A stretch of 64,000 nucleotides of DNA from Atrichornis clamosus (Eukaryota > Chordata > Aves > Passeriformes > Menuridae). The stretch covers positions 94,925 to 158,924 of the forward strand of contig WBMZ01003033.1 in NCBI GenBank assembly GCA_013400975.1. The letters are read 5' to 3'. Numbering within the stretch: the stretch's first letter is position 1; each line of letters starts with the position of its first letter. Position numbers and translations under genes: made by a program. A model generated the notes under the pieces. It had not been told where the DNA came from. It did not search any database and worked only from the letters and a program-made list of their open reading frames with translations. Below, piece by piece: positions 1 to 13,400 of the stretch.

Positions 1-1327
1 TACCCACCCTACAAGGGTCAGACATTACAGTGCATTTTCCCTCCCCTCCAAAGGCATATACAAATTCCAGCCCATTCTTAACTGCATAAACTGTGGGGTG
101 TAGGCACAGAAACCAAGAACAATGAGTCTTTTAAAGACTCAGTGGTCAAAAGGCTATGACACTAAAGCTCATGAACAATTAAGTACATATGCAGCTTAAA
201 TTCAGGTTGTTCATTTACTCTTTCTTTTTCAAATGTTATTATGTTTGAATACTAATAAGCTCTCGCTCTGCTTCCAAACCACTCTCTGTTAAATGAAAGA
301 GGTTTGCTCTCTCCACTTATCCTGAGAGCAAGACTTTACCTACCAGAAGGTGGAGTTGTGGGAATGTGGGAGGGACCAGAAAAGATTTTTTACTGTAACA
401 AATTTTAGAAAGCACACAGTCTGTGTTGGGGCTTTCCATGGAAATTCCAGTCACATTAATTCTAGCTAAGACCTGCAGCTATTTCAAGGCACTTTAAAAG
501 CAGCCATGGAGCGATGTCTGCCTCTTTTATTCATACCAAACAGATCTATTCCCAAGGGCTGAAATCCACCCCAATGCAGAGGACCCACGCACTAGCCTTT
601 ACTTCCCTGAAGACTGGGCTCACCAGGCAGTGAAAAAAACCTTGTGGGTGGCCTACAATGGGGCATATCACCATTTGCAGAAAGTTTCAAGAGAAAATTA
701 ACTACTTTTGCTCAGCTGTAATGATCTTAAGGACAAAGGAGAAGAAAATCAGAGACCACTGCAAGAGAGGAAACTGGTTTGGTAAGTTAGGTAGCAGGAA
801 TGCAGGAGGCTATTCTCTCCAATTTCAGCTTTAACAATTATCCCTGCATAGCACGACTGCTTTTCTCTCTCAGACTTCATGTTTTGTCCTGGAAACTCTG
901 CTCACTGTGCATCTTTCCAACACAGAACTAAATTCCCATAGCAGCTTTGCCTTTGTTTTAAATGAAAGTAAGACAAAAGTGAGACCTATGTATGGGGAGT
1001 CTTGGTGAAAACACATGCCAATATAAAAGAAATTTTTCAAAACAGGAGAACAGGTGCTAATCTCAACTATATTCCATTTATTTCTGCATTATTCGGGGAC
1101 CTTAAAGCAAAAAAAGGATTCTGAATTCTAACACTTTTAATCGCTATTGTTTGTACTGAAGTACTCTTTCAAGACCTAAAAAAGGTGTGCTGTGGTAAGA
1201 ACAACATACAAAGTGATAAACAACACACAGAACACTTCCTAAATTGACAGTTATTAAGCTTAATAATAAAATGATTTGTATTCCAAAGGTAAAACAACAA
1301 TAAAAAGAAGAAGCAAAAGAGACTTAC
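1..1327 (-). other. MANBA intron 5 (partial), no feature recognised
   Basis: This AT-rich sequence follows the exon 5 donor. No stretch translates to the next expected beta-mannosidase segment, and I saw no recognisable repeat. Confidence 0.7.
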
Positions 1328-1451
1328 CAAAGAAAGGAGTTAAAGAAAAGTAAATCAGGTGATAATAGTTAAAGGCCTCAATCCTAACATCCTTCCAGAT
1401 TCCTTGAGTGGGAAAAGAAGGGCCCCAGTCCCAACTAAATGAACACTGCTC
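1328..1451 (-). CDS. MANBA: MANBA coding exon 5
   Basis: This 124-nt exon codes for residues 189-229 and the first base of codon 230. It opens with [20 protein letters not shown], the hallmark block of GH2 beta-mannosidases, followed by [12 protein letters not shown]. The acceptor is TTTTCCAG and the donor is GTAAGTC. The next exon was not found between 1 and 1327 and probably lies beyond the left edge. Confidence 0.94.
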
Positions 1452-4400
1452 CTGGAAAACAGAATGATTATGTTACAACTGCCTATTTTTCATACAGACA
1501 TTGATTCTGTGCCAGAAATAAAAGACATTTGCTATCTAGGAATAAAATACTGACATGCACTGAAAGAATTCTTCCATTTTCCATAAACCCAGAAGAGCTT
1601 ACAGTATTTTTTTCTTACTTCTTGACCAGAACTCTGCTGCTGCTACTACTTGTATTATATAAAAGATTAAATTTTGTATTAAACATCCATGTAAAGAGAA
1701 ATTTTGTATTACTCAAAGAGCAAAACAACCCTTAGCATACCACTTTAAAAAACTGCAACAAAATCCCAAAGAGTAAAGATAAAAAAAACAATCCAGGAGA
1801 ATACTGTCAATTCAGCTATGTATTATCTTGGTTTGTAATGTCAGTATTTAATTGTATACCTAAAAGACAAACTAAGCAGAAAACCGATGATTAGAAATGT
1901 TACAGTATTCTAGAAGAACAGTATCAAATTAAAAATCATATCTGAAATATTTTATCTCCTATTTTTAGTTCTAACACCACAGATTAATACAAGGAAATAA
2001 ATGGATACGTCTGGTGCGTTTGTGTAGTTCAGTCATGTTCAGTGTTTCTCCCCTTTTTATGGTTCTCTTACACAAAAACAAAGGGAACAAAAACATCGTA
2101 GAGAAGTAGCTTAGTTCTGGTTCTAACATCAGAATAACCGTCAGAATTATAAAATGCTGGTCAGGCAGAGAAGTACGTACACTAATTTCCATTTAGCTGT
2201 TTTCAAACCTGGTCAGACCTCTACTTAACAAATCCCTTGGAAACATCTATTCAGCTGCCCTCCAAGTTTCACACAGTCCCAGCCCCCAAAGCAAATACAA
2301 TAGATCTCCTGAAGTCTTGTACAGTGACACACAGTTCTAAATTTAGAGACTAATAACTTACAGCTGAGGCATACTAATTTGGGCAAACCACATTGCACAA
2401 GTCTGGCCTATCCCTTGCCTCGCCAGTCAGCCTGCCTGTCTATCAAATTGCAAAAGAGTCTTCCAGGAAGTAAACCCCATACCTATTTCAAACACAAAAC
2501 CAGGGATAACATATTCTTAGAAGACAAGTCCGATGGAAAGTAATTTTCCCTTTATAAAAAATAAACAAATGAATCACTGACAGATTGTCAGGTTTCATTA
2601 AAAGTACGGCAGAGACTACTATCAGAAACAGTATAAGAACAATACGCTTTTATCACTGAAGCACATTACCAGCGACAGGTCTGTGTTCTGCCACAAACTC
2701 CTACTCAGATTTAGATAAGTTTACTGCACTTAATACTGCACCTGAAATGTGTAAACAGCTCTCCATTACTTTCAGATGGAAAGCAGCCAGCTTACTTTAG
2801 AAATGTCCTAGCATGTTTATTTACTTTTAAAGGTGACATAGCTGCTGCTGTTGCCATATACTTGAAACTCAAAATGTTTCTGGAAATTTCTGGTGCAGCT
2901 TTCAAGTACAGTCAAACAATTCATTTGAGGAAAAAGCACTAGTGTATTTTCTTATAGATTTAAAGGTATAGTTCAGTGAAGCATAAAATCATTCCAGGCC
3001 ACTTTTGCTCTATAAATAAGACTACAGCTGTTTAATTGCCTTGTTCCTTCCAAGCTTCTCCTTACACTGATTTCTAAGAAACGCAGTAGACTCAGAAGAA
3101 TTAATAAGCTTTCGAAAATGTAGTGAAAATAAAAGTAGCAAGTGGAAATAAAGACATTTAATCCTAAAGGATCTTTCCAGGACAACATGGAGTCCATGTT
3201 TACATCAACAAGTCTTAAAGCAAATTACATCCAGGTTTAAATTAACAGGATCCTAGTCATTTTTTGAGGAGAGTCTTAAAAGACTTCATTGAAAAGATAG
3301 AAAATTATTAACAAGAAAGGCATTAAAGTAGAGACAAATGTACAAAAACACCCAAGAAGAGGAATTAGAAAGTAAGATCATCTAGACATTGCCTCTATCT
3401 GCTGCAAAGCTATCAGAAATACGTGACGCTACTCAAATGATCGTTTGCCTTGAGTTAACTTTTAATAGCAATGAAGCTATATCTGAAATCAAAGTTTCCA
3501 AGTTTCATTCATTTCTATTACATTGTTGTTTTCACTGAATATGTACTTATAAGTCACACTTCACAACATTAATAAGATGAGAAGGTCCCCTGTTAGATAA
3601 CCCTTCTTGGGACATGACAGGGCTGCCCAGTATAAATAGCACAGCACATGAGCAACAGCAAACACTCACAAAGCTGCTTGGATGAGATTTTTACAGCCTT
3701 GGCAATACACACTGGTATTTGCAACAGTGAGCTCTATTGTCAGCATACACTGCTAAACCCACCCAGCGGATCAAAAGGTAATGATTACACATTTCCCTAT
3801 GCTATCCTGCTTTCTTAGCAGCAAGTCCTTGCTGACTTCTTGATGAAAATAGCTTTTTAAACATTCTTATCACTTAGATATAAAGCCTTCCTAGGCCTTG
3901 TGTTGTCAACATGCAAGATTACAGGTTTATAGGGGGGACGGGAGAAGGAAGCTGCAACAAAAAATATGCTCTACTTATAAAATGACATTGCAGGTTTCAG
4001 AACACAACTGTAAGGACAGCTCATGGTGCATTCCTCTTTCCAAGCCTGAAGCCAGAGACAGACAATTCTGCCCCTACCTTTCTGATGAAATTAACATGGC
4101 ACTCTCCTTTCTGCACAGGTGGAGGGCACGCCGGGGGGATGCTGTGTGCTTCGTGACATCTGCTCTGCTCTGCTGCATATGAAACAGCTGACAAGAAACG
4201 GACTTCAACAAAATTGACCTCCTGGATCACGCTGGTAATATCAAAGCTCTAGGACAAAACACAGAACAAAATCAGTACAGTGTTGACATTTATATATGGG
4301 ATTTATAATCACTCTTACATTGGGATTTTAATACCATACATATGTTATTCAAAGGCTTTTAGAGTACAGTCTCAACATGCTCTGGTTTTGAAGGAAAAGA

Positions 4401-7400
4401 GAAGCTACTTCTTAAGCAAAAAAAAAAAAAACCAAAAACAAGAAGTTCTAGATACAAAGAGATGTTTCTGGGCAAACCGCCTTCCTCGTACTGAGCCCTC
4501 GTTGCAGGCTGTAGCACTCTGCTTGCACACAGAAGTGCTTGAAGGACAACAACAGCAAGAGAATCTTTACCCTCCTTCCTCACCCAGAACTCATCTGTAT
4601 CTTCGGAAAGACACCTTATTCCAACTCAGAAAACTGGTTTATACAGGAGTGCTTCCAGCTCACACTGTGCTGCCAGCTGATCTACCACAAGGTGCTGAGC
4701 TGCCTTGTCTGTGAATGCTGCAAAGCCGTATTTCATGCCACCTGCAATCTCATCCCCAAAATTTACAGACACATTCTATGCCAGCACCACATGAAGCACT
4801 GGGGGCTTCCTCACTGGGTCACAAAATCCCCTTCAGTGTGGCTGGATAAAAGCAGAAATGTTCCATTTCAGAATTATTCTGTGCTATCAAGACAATATAG
4901 TTCCAATGGCTAATACCCATTTATTCCTCAGAGTGTTCATTTGTGACAAGCCAAGTCTTGGCAATTTTTTCTAATTTGGGAGCAACCCAGCTAACATCAC
5001 TTATGTCTGTAGCATACTGCAGAAAATTACACAGCAAATAGCATTCCCTCATACAGAGCCTTCAGAGAGTCCTTCCTGCAGATGTTGTTGCCATGTGAAA
5101 CAGGTGAACAAAGCAGAAGTCTGGGTCACAGTAACCCTGGACTCAATTTAATGCAGTACACTCTGATTTTACAGTGAAGGCCATTTCATTAATTGTTACA
5201 ATCTGATACAAAATGAAGTTGCAGAAATACGGACAAAATAATTCCATTTCCTAACTTTACAGAGCCTCCTACTGACAAACCTTTAGATACTCTCCAAATA
5301 GCAAATAATTAGAATTTCATAAAAGCACTATGAAATTTCCTATTTCACTGATGGTAAAATTAAGTCAAAGAGAAACCAAGTGGTTTGTTCTAGGTCACAC
5401 AGACCCAGGTGGCAGAATCTAGCTCTTATGTCTCAGTCCAGTGCCTCAGCAATACAACCTGCCAGAATTAAGACACCAGATTTCACTTGTAATTTAGTTA
5501 TTCCACTACCATTCTTTCTTTAACTCTTCATTTTATGATTCTTTTATGAGAAAAGCAAGGATTGCTCCTTATGTTAATACCAGAGTAGGTTTGTATTTTA
5601 AAGCTATAAAATTAGTTTGAATGTTTTTGCTACTCTCAAGATCATTTCATAAGGAATACTCTCATGCTGACATAGACTAAGCTCAAAAATGCAAGACAAG
5701 TATCAAAAGTGCAATATTAAACTACCCTGTTTAGAAGACAAAAAACACTTACAAAGGCTTTACAACACATGCATTTTCATTGCAGTATTCACATGTAAAC
5801 CATTCTAATACCAATTAGTAAGCAGATTTACAGCTAACAAAACAGATTTAAGCTTACGTTTTCTTGGAGCTGGGACAGATCCCAAGAAGCAAGACATATT
5901 ATTAGCTGAATTGATCCTCTGGCATTGGTCCTCTCATTTAGGACAAGGCACTTTCACCACTAGATATGACCCTGTTGCTAGTGGAAAGGTAAGTACACTT
6001 CTCTTTCTGCATCCAAGCACCTACTTTTATGGGTACTTGAATTCACTGGAATTGCTCAGAACAAGAGAGCTTGGAAGAAAAAACAAAAGCATCTTCAGAA
6101 ATAAACACATTACTTACATATCTGTTGAACATGTTGTCTGTTCTCCCTAGAGTGACATTGTTGAGCAGGATCTGTGCTACTGTATCTACTCCCTCGAAAA
6201 CCAAATTCACTTTCTGCCACTTTCTACAGAAGAAAACATATGTGTGAAAAACTGTCAGAATACCTAGAGTTAACAACACACAGGAGACAGACAATGTAAA
6301 AATGTGTATCACCATTATAACCAGCAGTTGCCTCAGACACTTCCAAAACCATTTGACTCAGTGTGACTACACTGTATCTTTAAATAATCAAATTAAGATG
6401 ACAGCTGAAGTAGCTCAAGTCAGCATGTTCAAGAACACAGAACTTTCACATACTCACCAGATATTAGATGGGATAGCTCCCACTTAGCCTAAGTATTGTA
6501 TTTTCTCAGTTGACAATTCATAAGCAATTTTTATCAATTTTAAAAAAGGAAAAAGCAAAAACGGAAGTGTTCTGTAGTAACAGCTTTGCAGCTGCACATT
6601 ATTGCATAATTTGTTTTATCAGATACAAAAGTATTAAGGAGATTTTGAGCTGATGGATTAACTCGCAATTCTGCATGAAAGATGGCACAGAACTATTTTA
6701 GACATATCTTTGCTGCATACCTGACGTCAAAAGGAGTTTTGAATGTCCTGCTGTAAGTCCAGTTATCTAGTGAGATCCATCTGTACATCACATCATTAAA
6801 TCTATAGTATGGTTCCTAGTAACAGACCAATAAAAAGAAAATTACAAGACTTATTTAGTAATAGTGTTACTACATGAAAAGCATCGTAATACCTACTGGA
6901 TAAACACTTCTTATTTCAGTCAGTCTGCAAATGCAAAATCCACCTTAATTAGTTAGTCCTTATATTCCTTTTCACCTTTGAAATATTATGTGAAAACAAA
7001 GCTTTAGTAATATTTTACTCTATTTATATAGGTCAAAACCCTGTTTGCTATAATCACTCAAACTAGACGTAGCAGGATTTGTTTTTACAGAAGAAATTAT
7101 TGGTCTGGAAATTAATCAATAAATCAAGGGAGTTTGTGACTTAATGAGACAAACAGAAACATGATCACCCTCATAATTGTGGAGAAAGTAAGACTAATAG
7201 GATTTTAAGAGGCACAGAAAACAGCATTTTAGGCCTCTAGGGACAGCACTGAACAAATCTCTAGTTTAAAATAACTGCAAACACTCCAGTTGTTTCTTGT
7301 CAAGTAGACTTGCTGAGGTAAGGATAAAAGAAATTGTTATATGTGAAGAAACACAGAAACTGAAGGAGAAGCAACACAATTTCGGTTTCGGTATAAAACT

Positions 7401-10400
7401 AAATGACTACTTTTGAGAATAGTACTGCATTTACACCAAATGTGCCCTTTTCCCTTTAATCACACTACCTAGGGAAGAATAAAAGGCACAGATGGCCTAA
7501 GCCACGTCCTCGGCCTTTTTGGCTTCATGCTGTACTCCTTACTGTCCGGCGGTCGCCATGTCCCTCAGGCAGGTTAAAGGGCCTGGCAAGGCACGGCCTC
7601 GCACCTCACACGAGGGCGGCAGAAAGGCGCAGCGTCACGTCCCGTGGCAGCGTGCGGGGAGCCGGGGCCTCTGCGGCGGCTGCAGCGCTCAGCTGCTGCC
7701 CCGAAACAAAGACCAATCTCTTCGGGACTGCGCGACTCAAACCCAGCTCAGAGAGAGGGGAGCTGCATTAAGGTTTGCTTTGATAGGACACACTTAACAA
7801 CTACCCGCCCTGAATATCCAAATTCACACTGAAGAAAATCTGCCCGGCTTTTTTTTTTCCCCCTACTTGCTGAAGTTTAATTTTTCTCCCCATTTCAGAA
7901 GCCAGTATTGATACTAACGGTATTTTGGATTTGAAAATAATTGTCTCATACCTCATATTTATGTTTTACAACTAACAGGGTCAGGCTCTGTAACATAAAC
8001 ATAAACCTATTTACATAGCAGAGCAAGACTGTAACATCTAAGTGACTCTCCTCAGCAGCAGAGTCCTTCTGGAGTCCTACAGCAATACAAACATCATTCC
8101 TTGGGCCCGTATAGAGGGAAAGATGTTACCTTGCCTCTACATGCTATGCTCTATCAATCACATTTCTTACTAGGGAAAAGTAAAAAACGAAAGGTCTTGT
8201 CACCTCAGTGAAACTGTGACCTCCGTACTGATGACACAGTGTATTCTGTAAAAGTTAAGCTATCATGACTTTAGCAGAACAATTACTAAACTTTAAGATA
8301 TTCATACCATTACTTTTATATGAAAAATGTTTTGGGGAATATATCTCAAATTTTTAATAAGATGCAAAATGTAAGGCTAAGAAATGCATATTAAAATGCA
8401 AAATTTAGGCTCATAAAAGAAACTCCACTGAGCTCATTGTACTGAAATAATGAAACGCAAGCGTCAAATGTCAGAGACCATGAAAACCCACCACATGTAC
8501 TTTAAAAAGCACATTTTTGGCAACAGTCTTGCTTTAACATTATACACCATCTTATATATATTTACATATACATATTTAACACTACATACTATTTTATTTC
8601 AGGTTATGCTTTGAAAAATGTGCATGTTAAATTTCAATCATTGCTACTTGTATGTGTGAAATATTTAACAAAAGGTGTGAGAAACAAGTTGTAAATGCAC
8701 TATCAATACCAGACTGTAAAGCCATTTGGTTAATGGTCAAACAATCGACATCAGTGCCTTGGCAAAGATGCACAAAAGAAGCCTGCACCATTTCTACCCT
8801 AAAAGCACCGACAATACCAAGGCGTTAATGAACGAAGTTCTGAATTCTGGAAAACACAAAACTGGTTGTCTAGCAGCAGAAATGTAGGAATATTTTACCA
8901 GAGGCACAAATCATTGCCAAATGGGCTCTTACAGGAGTTTACAGAGTGGCTTGTTTAAACCTTAGAATGTACTGAAGATCCTTTTTCCTGCAGGAGCTTT
9001 CTTATTTGCTAGTCTAAAGCCTTCAGACTTCAAGAAACGCATTGACTGCTAAAATATGTGTTATAGAAGGTGTTAATTAGCCCTCCTGACTCACAGGCAT
9101 TCACCCTTTTAGATGGAAAGCTCATAGTTCTGCGTACCTCTATGTAAAACTTAACAGTTTACTGATATCATTGCTACATAACCAGTAAAACAACCTATAA
9201 ATTACACAGAAAAGCTGTTAAATGCTAGTAACTGGTCAGTCATTTTAACCACGACAAACGCTGATTGTTGTAAAATCAGTCGTGGCAATGTTCAAGCAAT
9301 GCTTTTAAGACAATTCTCAAGGTTCAAGAGAAATGCATGACCACAATGAAGTCCTCTAAGAAGGCAGAATTACTTCTCCAATACACTTGTAAGATTACTG
9401 AGTTTTTCATATAAAGTTCTGAGTGCTGGAAGATGTACCCATGTAAGTCAAATTGTTTGGATTTTTCTGAAATAGAATTTAATCTCACGTTAAATCAGCT
9501 CACATCAAAATTAAAGATTTAGTTCAGAAAAGTGGATCGGAAAAAAGGCAAATTTAAAACACTTAAAGGCACAGGCAGAAACTAAAAGATGGTAGGAAAC
9601 AGGCTGCACATCTATTAAATATACTTCATATTCAATAGCTCAACAGCTCAGTGTGTTCCTGGAAGCCATTCATAGAGGGGTGGAGTCAACTGCAGCTATT
9701 TTTAGATTCCACCAAACACAACAGCCTTGCATTTTCCTGCTCCCTGCAATTTGGGGAAAAAATCTGAAGCACTCAAGCTGCCTGTTTGTTCCCTGCTCCC
9801 AACTTCAACGCTGTAAGCAAGCAGCAAATCACCTGCTATGATGAGGTAAAAAGCCCTGCTACAGATCATCAAAAGGAAGCAATTTCCAGGTCAGATAACA
9901 GGACACCAGCAGGACTTCAAAAGCACTGGCAGCACTACAATGAAGGCACTGCCAGCACCTAGATGGAAGCTTCTCATTGCAGTGATTGTAAGGGGATATT
10001 GAAATGCTGCAGTGGTATAAGCTAAGAGCTTCTCCTTTTAAGCAGGAAATGGATGAGACATGAACACATGAGAAGTGAGGGTCCAAGCCCAAGTGAGTGA
10101 GTGGTGCCAGGCAGACGCTGGCCCAATGAAGGGGCACCTGCAGGCCTCCACACACTCCAGGAGTTCTGAAGTAGCATGGCACAAACAACTGAATGACACC
10201 AGACAGAGTCACCTGTACCCAGGTAGAAGATCTGCGTGTAATAAAATTAAATTTAATAAAGGGAACAAAAACCAGATTCCTTTGCCTTACCCTGCTTTTG
10301 TTATGGTTTAATTTTAAGTCACCTTGCATGCTCTTCTCTCATAAATTGACTCTGTTGATACTTGATAATGTACACCATAAGAAAATCCTGATGGTGTGAC

Positions 10401-13400
10401 AGAGTACCAAAATAAAACTTGCAAGTCATGTTTCATGATTTACAGTTTAATGAATCTGTTGTTGCAAACTTTACATGGAAGCTAAATAGTTAATATACTT
10501 ACCTATATTCATGCACTCCTTGATATCACAAGTGATAGCAGTCAGGACATTTATACAATTTTCAGCAAGCACAGTTTCATGTATTTACAGCTTGAAGTTA
10601 AGCTGAACTAACAGTAGTGATGAATGGATCATATTCTCAGAACAGGAGTTTTGGAAGTCCATCCTAAAGTAACTAATTTTCAGTAGTTACTGTCAGAAAG
10701 CAGTAAACTGAATGTCACTGTCAATGTTCAAGATGTCTCAGCTGAACACTAGGTCAAATACTACTAAAGAGTTAAGATATTAATACCCACTGCTTCATTT
10801 TATTTGAATACTCTGATGTATTTAAAAGACCACTATAACTTTTATCTACTTTAACATCACAGGCTTTTGAAAGAAAAACTTAAGTACCCTTTAATATTTA
10901 TGCTAAGTTTTACTAAGGCTTTTGAACATTTCCACATATGTTCTCACAGTTCAGCATAGCACCCATATTTCAGTGGAAAATAATACAATAATCAACTATT
11001 TCATCAATGAATGCCATGGAACCTGAATAGAAGAATAGGATACCCAATGGAATTGTTACCTGACTTGCTCCAAAAAATCTAAGTTATGATGAAGTGTCAC
11101 AAAGTACACAACAGCATATTTTTTTTATACAAATGCAGAACAAGCTACAAAAAACCACGCACTACTTTCCAGAAATGCAGAACTATCAGTTGAGATACAT
11201 AAACTTCTGTCTCTTCTAATACATTTTAATATCCAAGTATGACCAAGACCTCTGTGACCTTCTGTGTCAAGTGCATGCCTTTGCTGTCAAACAGTGCAGA
11301 AAATGCACTGTTACCCAGCCACTATATCAGCTTCACAGTTGCAGACCTCTCATAATAGTTCTATACAAATCGAAGTGACGACTAATAAGACATAAAAGCC
11401 TTTGTATGAATGCAAATGGCTGGCAGATGAGAAAATCCAGCTACAATAGCCATATTGATCAGGAATATGGCTATTTTACAGGAGTCACCTGCCAGCAAGA
11501 AATGGCATCAGCAGAACTTGGACAGTACATGGTAGAGCATGACTATTTTTAGCACAGAGATTTAATATGCAAGTTACCTGTGGATACATATTGCTTACCA
11601 GAACATTGCCTGAAAGAAAATACTACATTGACAGTGGTCAAAAGCAAAATCTTCAGACAAAATTGTTTCGGCAAATCTTTTTCCAGAGCTGTAGGGTTAG
11701 CAATAGATCCACTGCAAATTTGTAAAATGTCTGCATTCAAAACCAAGCTTTGCACAAACTTTATTCAAGTGACTATTATCTTTCTTTATGTGCATCTCAT
11801 GTCTTTTTTTAATTTTACATATAAATAGTAGTAAAAGCTATGGTGTCTTAATGAAATGTTATTAAAACAATCAAGCCAAACACATACTCTGATGCAACCT
11901 CCTGGCCCTAGAGCTTTTATCATAGTTAATCCAGCATTTGAATTACATTGGTTGAATATGAAAGAAAATAATACTTTGGTAGGAAACTTAAAAGTATCTT
12001 CCCCAAGAGCATTTCTTAAGATACGTGCATTTGGTGCATTCAGAAATATGTGTTCATTCAATGTATATTTTATGAGCCAGAGTAAAGCTATCTCTGGAAA
12101 AAATGCTAAGAGGATCCAGAGAGATGAGTGATGAATCCTCAGCATCAGAGAGATGTTTTCCAATTCAAGTGTATGGCCTGCACAGCAGATTAAAGTAAGG
12201 CTACAGACACGCAATCAGCTAGAGCATCCCTGTGTAAAAACAGTTTGTGTGTCGACCTAAATTTGAAATGAACCACGCAGCAATAAATTGCTTGCAGCCT
12301 ACTCTTGCAATCTAAGCCACATTCTGCAAGCTTAATATCCAGCAGCTTACCCCTGTTGCCCTCCTTCCCCTCATTTGTGAGATGCCTGCTGAGCTACATT
12401 GCTGGAGAAGGCCCCTCCAAATATTGCTTTAAATTTCTGGTTTGGGTGCTAACCCATTGAAAATCCCACAGATACAGATGCAAAGCACACAGTGCTATTT
12501 GCCAGTTGCAAATTCCACAGAAAAACAGCACATAGCTTTCACTAGGTCAATGAACATATGGGTCCTGCTATCCAGAATGATTTTGCTCTCACTAGTTTTG
12601 TTCTATTTCCTGGTACAGCTTTTCAAACCAATCTCCACTTTTGATTACAAGCTGGGTTGCTGGTCTAGTGACATCTTCTGAAAGATGAAAAAAAAAATCC
12701 TACATTCCATGGCAAAGAGCAAAAAGAGCAAATGGAAACAATACTCAAGACCAAATTTTGTATTTAGGCATCCATAATAAAACTCCTAATTCTACACTTG
12801 ACACAACACCAAAAAGGGCTGATTTCCAGAGATAATGAACTCCAAAGAAATGGAGCAACCAGTGCTCTATGCCTCTACAATTAAGGCAGTGTGCATGCTT
12901 TTGTATAAATAGGAATATAGGAATACAAGCTTAGGCAGCTGCATTTGAAAACCTCTGGTCACATTCACCGCAGTGAAGAAACCTCAGGACAAACAGCTGA
13001 GCCCCCTTTGCAGCACCAAGCCTCACATTTGCAATAATGAATGATATCACTGCCTCCTTCCAAAAAACTACATTTCAAATCTGCTAAGGCTGCTTCTGTG
13101 ATTTGGTATGGTCTACATTCTATCTGTTAAACAAAAATGTGATTTTAAAACAATTTCGTTATCCTGGTGCAAATTTGTGTGAATGCTTCTTTCTGTAAAC
13201 TGAGCTTTACTAAACTGAGGAAGAATGGGTTTAAACTGACCTTGAGTTACCTGTACACACCTATGCATAGAAACAGGTTATCTCATTCTGAGCATGGAAC
13301 TAGACAGACACCAGCTGAGTCCAGTCCAGAGGTCAAGCAACCATGCTAGGGAAACATTTTGGTTAACTCAGTGCCTGGACAGAGCCTACTAATACCACCA

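Noticed and set aside
4280..4913. Cys/His-rich plus-strand frames resembling a zinc finger ([16 protein letters not shown])
   Set aside because: The cysteine and histidine spacing does not fit PHD, RING or C2H2 patterns, and the frame lies inside a MANBA intron on the opposite strand.
6722..6729. Perfect CRE octamer TGACGTCA
   Set aside because: It falls in the last codons of MANBA exon 2 and is explained by the coding sequence. No promoter context.
7508..7530. CTCGGCCTTTTTGGCTTCATG resembles the start of U2 snRNA
   Set aside because: Only about 15 nt agree and they need an extra T. The rest of U2, including the branch-recognition region, is absent, and the sequence sits in a GC-rich patch.
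9859..10329. Minus-strand frame of 156 codons in MANBA intron 1
   Set aside because: No domain recognised, no convincing codon pattern, and other frames overlap it. Probably chance.
11786..12214. Minus-strand frame of 142 codons
   Set aside because: Composition is that of translated intron, with no recognised family and no supporting splice sites.
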